Shown: piece after piece, positions 5,338 to 7,946 of the stretch
Layout: every line of letters starts with the position of its first letter
Position numbering within the stretch: the stretch's first letter is position 1
Made by a program: the position numbers and the translations under genes
The notes under the pieces: model-generated
What the model saw: the letters and a program-made list of their open reading frames with translations, nothing else
Databases searched by the model: none
Told to the model about the DNA's origin: nothing
DNA from: Dysgonamonadaceae bacterium
Lineage (GTDB): Bacteria > Bacteroidota > Bacteroidia > Bacteroidales > Azobacteroidaceae
Reading direction: 5' to 3'
Length of the DNA: 7,946 nt
Assembly: GCA_031260235.1 (NCBI GenBank)
Contig: JAIRKG010000104.1
Span: 1 to 7,946, forward strand

Positions 5338-7146
5338 TTAGTTTATATTCTTTAATTCCGCTTCTATTTCCTCATTCACTTTCATTGCCGTTATGAGGTC
5401 GTTGTTTATCTGTTTTTGCTTAAATAAATGTATGCGCAGCGGATTGAGAACAGGGTAATCCATCAGTTTACCTATAATTAAATTTTCTTCCGAGTTTCTC
5501 AGATCTTCTATCCACGCTTCCATCCGGGCTATCAGGTTTTCCAGTTCCCTGTCTTCAAAACCGAATTTCCAGAATGTAGACTTTCTGTTTTTATTCAAAT
5601 ATTGTTCTACATCCATATTCCAGTCCCGCATGGCACGAATATCCTTTTCATAATCAGGCGAAACCATGATGACTTCTTTCCGGCTGTAATTTCGCATTTC
5701 CTTTTTTCCGGCAATCCTTTGCAGGATCTCTTTCCACGCGTCCGGATTCATGACAACCGAATCGTTCACCGCTTTATACGTAAAAAATGCGCCCAGCGAA
5801 ACAAGCAATAAAGTACTCAGCCACATGCCTTGCCAAACCGGCCAAACGCCTTGCTTTGCCATCTTGAAACCGAACAGATCGACGGAATAATATAATATGA
5901 ATATGAACACCGATAAAACGACCGGAACGCCCAACCCGCCCTTGCGCACGATTGCTCCCAAAGGCGCTCCGATGAAAAAGAACAGCAGGCAAGCCAAAGA
6001 ATAGGAAAACCGCCGGTGCAGTTCGACTTGATGCCCCAGCAATTCCCGTTTCTTTACGGACTGGTCCATCAATCGGAAATTAAAATCATTGTTCAGCATT
6101 TCAACTTTCGATTTAGCGCCTTCGAGTATCCCGATTTGTTCTTCGAGGGAAGCCTGTTTGAAAAACCGCTCAAAATCGTCGGCAGATGCCGTATCCTTTT
6201 CCGAAATCTTCGCGTCTTCCATATTTCGGTGGATAGAAAACCCGGAATAAATCTTATTTACAAACAAGGGGCTTTCCACCTTCGTCAGGCTGTCGTTCAT
6301 AACCCCTGCGGAATCGATAAACGAAATTAATTCCATCGTACTTTTGGTAATATCCCGGTTATGCATAAACGATTCGTCTGCCATGTTGAAATTAGAATCG
6401 AATGTAATCAGGATTTCGCGGAAAGAAAAAGATTCCCGCTCGTATCGAATCTGGTCGGACGACCGGCTGTTGGATTGTTTGAAATTAATGTTCCGGAACT
6501 GTTCGCCGTGATACAGCGTAAACTCCAAATATTTTTTATCGTCCGACATTTTCAGCCGTCCCGAATCGGCCAAAATAACAACGGCGTTGCCATGGCCTCC
6601 CGAAAAGTCATAAATCATCATGTCCCGCAGGATACCGTTCGGATCTTTATGCCGGACATACACATTATAATCCGATATTCCTTTATAAAATGACCCTTCC
6701 GGTATATCCAGTTCGGGCGATTTTTGCCTGAGCGACCAAAGGATAGTCCACAATTTGCCCTGCGCCTTGGGAGCGATATGGTTTTGAAAGACAAAATCAA
6801 CAATGGCAATAAACGCAATCAGGATAATCAGCGGCTTCATGATGTGCATCAAAGAAATTCCCGCCGATTTGATAGACAGTAATTCGAGATGTTCCCCCAG
6901 ATTCCCGAAAGTCATCAACGACGCCAAAAGAATGGACAGCGGCAACCCCAAAGGAACCAGATGAAGCACCGCATAAGCAAACATTTTCATCAGGATTTGC
7001 ATCTCAACGCCCTTGCCAACCATATCTTCCACATATTTCCAGATAAACTGCATCAGCAGGATGAAAAGACATACGCTGAACATTACCAGCAGCAGTGGTA
7101 AAAAGGTTTTTATCAGGAAAGAGTGGAGTTTTTTTATGCGGAACAT
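5338..7146 (-). CDS. LptF/LptG-family (YjgP/YjgQ) LPS export permease
   Basis: The product (602 aa) is an inner-membrane permease of the YjgP/YjgQ family, the transmembrane part of the Lpt ABC machine that extracts lipopolysaccharide from the inner membrane. Three N-terminal helices (about 15-36, 55-80, 102-122) and three later ones (about 382-400, 405-425, 436-458) flank a large periplasmic domain (about 123-375). The segment ELHRRFSYSLACLLFFFIG and the following GAPLGAIVRKGGLGVPVV (393-410) form the family hallmark. A charged cytosolic tail of about 140 residues makes it much longer than the roughly 360-aa E. coli proteins, as is common in Bacteroidetes. F or G cannot be decided; many Bacteroidetes carry two dissimilar copies. 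The ATG at 7146 opens a normal cytosolic N-terminus and has a strong promoter match close upstream. The last 16 bp, including the stop, are duplicated 206 bp downstream. A permease-ribBA order is, as I recall, common in this phylum. Confidence 0.92.
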   Translation of the reverse strand: MFRIKKLHSFLIKTFLPLLLVMFSVCLFILLMQFIWKYVEDMVGKGVEMQILMKMFAYAVLHLVPLGLPLSILLASLMTFGNLGEHLELLSIKSAGISLMHIMKPLIILIAFIAIVDFVFQNHIAPKAQGKLWTILWSLRQKSPELDIPEGSFYKGISDYNVYVRHKDPNGILRDMMIYDFSGGHGNAVVILADSGRLKMSDDKKYLEFTLYHGEQFRNINFKQSNSRSSDQIRYERESFSFREILITFDSNFNMADESFMHNRDITKSTMELISFIDSAGVMNDSLTKVESPLFVNKIYSGFSIHRNMEDAKISEKDTASADDFERFFKQASLEEQIGILEGAKSKVEMLNNDFNFRLMDQSVKKRELLGHQVELHRRFSYSLACLLFFFIGAPLGAIVRKGGLGVPVVLSVFIFILYYSVDLFGFKMAKQGVWPVWQGMWLSTLLLVSLGAFFTYKAVNDSVVMNPDAWKEILQRIAGKKEMRNYSRKEVIMVSPDYEKDIRAMRDWNMDVEQYLNKNRKSTFWKFGFEDRELENLIARMEAWIEDLRNSEENLIIGKLMDYPVLNPLRIHLFKQKQINNDLITAMKVNEEIEAELKNIN

Positions 7147-7165
7147 AACCTGTTTATTTTACCGA

Positions 7166-7197
7166 CAAAGTTACGGTTTTTTTGTAAATGCAGCAAA
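7166..7197 (-). promoter_or_regulatory. promoter of the permease (and probably ribBA-walJ) operon
   Basis: On the minus strand TTTG (7197-7194), 20 nt, then TAACTTTG (7173-7166) match both boxes of the Bacteroidetes primary sigma consensus exactly. The start codon is only 19 nt beyond the -7 box, so the leader would be very short. It is the best promoter match in the window on this strand. Confidence 0.7.
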
Positions 7198-7247
7198 TTG
7201 TTCACACCGGCTTCCGCCATTTAGGAAGAGTAGAGAGACGCTCGCGA

Positions 7248-7278
7248 TTTTAATATTGATAAATATTCATTACCTTTG
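7248..7278 (+). promoter_or_regulatory. promoter of the barrel protein gene
   Basis: TACCTTTG (7271-7278) is a full match to TAnnTTTG. Nineteen nt upstream lies TTTT (7248-7251) in the position of TTTG. The start codon follows about 31 nt after the -7 box, implying a leader of about 25 nt. It is divergent from the permease promoter, with about 50 bp between their -33 boxes. Confidence 0.65.
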
Positions 7279-7309
7279 CACTCCAATATTTATTAAAAAC
7301 ATTTTGATC

Positions 7310-7891
7310 ATGAAAAAAATTGTAATTATTTCAGCAGTATTCTGCTTTTTATCCGTTTCTTACATTCAAGCCGGTATCAGGCTGGGGTTAAAAGCCGGAG
7401 TAAATCTGGCAAACATGTCTTTCAATCAAGGCGATCTTAAATCGTCTAATTTTACGGGTATTCAAGTGGGACCTATTGTGGAATTTAGTATTCCGCTAAC
7501 CGGAATTGCGCTTGACGCCGCTGTTCTGTATAGTCGGCAGGGATTAAAAGCCGACGAACAGCAGGAAAACACATTGAACGTGCCGGTTAATTTGAAAATA
7601 AAGATTGCGCTTGGCGGCACAGGCGTTTTCTTCACCGCCGGTCCTTATGCAACTTTCAAATTGTCCGGAGGCGATTTTTATAAGATGTACGGGAATTTAG
7701 AGACCAAGTTTGAGAGTAAATCATTCGGCGCCGGCATCAATGCAGGCGGCGGCGTAGAATTGTTGAAACACTTGCAAATCGGCGTTAATTACGGAATAGG
7801 CTTGACCGACGACTACAAATCGGTCACAGGAAATTTTGACATAAGAGGGGCAAATCGTATCTGGTCTATTGCTGCTACATACTTCTTTTAA
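7310..7891 (+). CDS. small outer-membrane beta-barrel protein
   Basis: The product (193 aa) has a signal peptide (residues 1-21, MKKIVIISAV... ending YIQA) followed by alternating amphipathic strands: IRLGLKAGVNLANMS opens the barrel, ALDAAVLYSRQGLK and GVFFTAGPYATFKL are further strands, and the chain ends WSIAATYFF with the C-terminal Phe expected of a BAM substrate. The GLKAGVNLANMS opening and LYSRQGLK strand resemble the PorT-like/OMP_b-brl_2 barrels abundant in Bacteroidetes. Such proteins have mostly unknown roles and none is assigned here. The frame stays open upstream to 7013, but that part is antisense to the permease gene; the ATG at 7310 sits at the signal peptide behind a good promoter. 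It is transcribed away from all other genes. Nothing recognisable follows in the last 55 bp. Confidence 0.88.
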   Translation: MKKIVIISAVFCFLSVSYIQAGIRLGLKAGVNLANMSFNQGDLKSSNFTGIQVGPIVEFSIPLTGIALDAAVLYSRQGLKADEQQENTLNVPVNLKIKIALGGTGVFFTAGPYATFKLSGGDFYKMYGNLETKFESKSFGAGINAGGGVELLKHLQIGVNYGIGLTDDYKSVTGNFDIRGANRIWSIAATYFF

Positions 7892-7946
7892 TGTACGTTG
7901 ACGTAATTCTACCGGTTCCTTTGGCGGATAGCTACACTTATTTTGC

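Noticed and set aside
7013..7309. N-terminal extension of the barrel protein gene
   Set aside because: The open frame upstream is antisense to the permease gene and crosses both promoters. The ATG at 7310 starts a proper signal peptide.
7892..7946. ACGT-TG-ACGT inverted repeat just after the barrel protein stop as a terminator
   Set aside because: The arms are only 4 bp and there is no T-run after them.

Overview
The window looks like a Bacteroidales (Bacteroidota) chromosome. The evidence is a RibBA fusion next to a long LptF/LptG-type permease with the Bacteroidetes C-terminal extension, a small OMP_b-brl_2-like barrel protein, absence of clear Shine-Dalgarno sequences, and promoters matching the Bacteroidetes TTTG-N19/20-TAnnTTTG pattern. 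Coding density and gene types are those of a core chromosome. I see no phage, CRISPR, transposase, rRNA or tRNA gene.

Layout. All but the last gene lie on the minus strand, so transcription runs right to left. From the right: a divergent promoter region (7147-7309) separates a barrel protein gene (plus strand, 7310-7891) from the LPS-export permease gene (7146-5338). Downstream of the permease come ribBA (5101-3902), then a WalJ/YycJ-like metallo-hydrolase gene (3893-3093) only 8 nt further on, then a PAP2 phosphatase gene (3023-2268) with its own promoter candidate. After an 868-bp non-coding stretch (1400-2267) comes a cystathionine beta-synthase-like gene (1399-23). Its stop codon overlaps the ATG of a further gene that leaves the window at base 1.

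The unusual content is between the genes. Two short tandem arrays of 23-bp hairpin units, one at 1998-2082 and one at 5177-5287, share period, architecture and a CATTA/ATTAGG spacer, but their stems have unrelated sequences. Each array lies near a copy of the same 15-mer (CCGGATTGCTTCGCT). The second array is in a 190-bp segment bracketed by an exact 16-bp direct repeat that duplicates the 3' end of the permease gene, stop codon included. This looks like an insertion into a formerly tight permease-ribBA operon. The 868-bp gap also holds a REP-like palindrome, a run of GC-rich hairpins, an operator-like palindrome, and a terminator-shaped hairpin in the leader of the cystathionine synthase gene with a possible competing upstream pairing partner.

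Functionally the genes cover envelope biogenesis (permease, barrel protein, PAP2), riboflavin synthesis (ribBA), a WalJ-type hydrolase and sulfur amino-acid metabolism. Function calls rest on motifs read by eye. No database comparison was possible.
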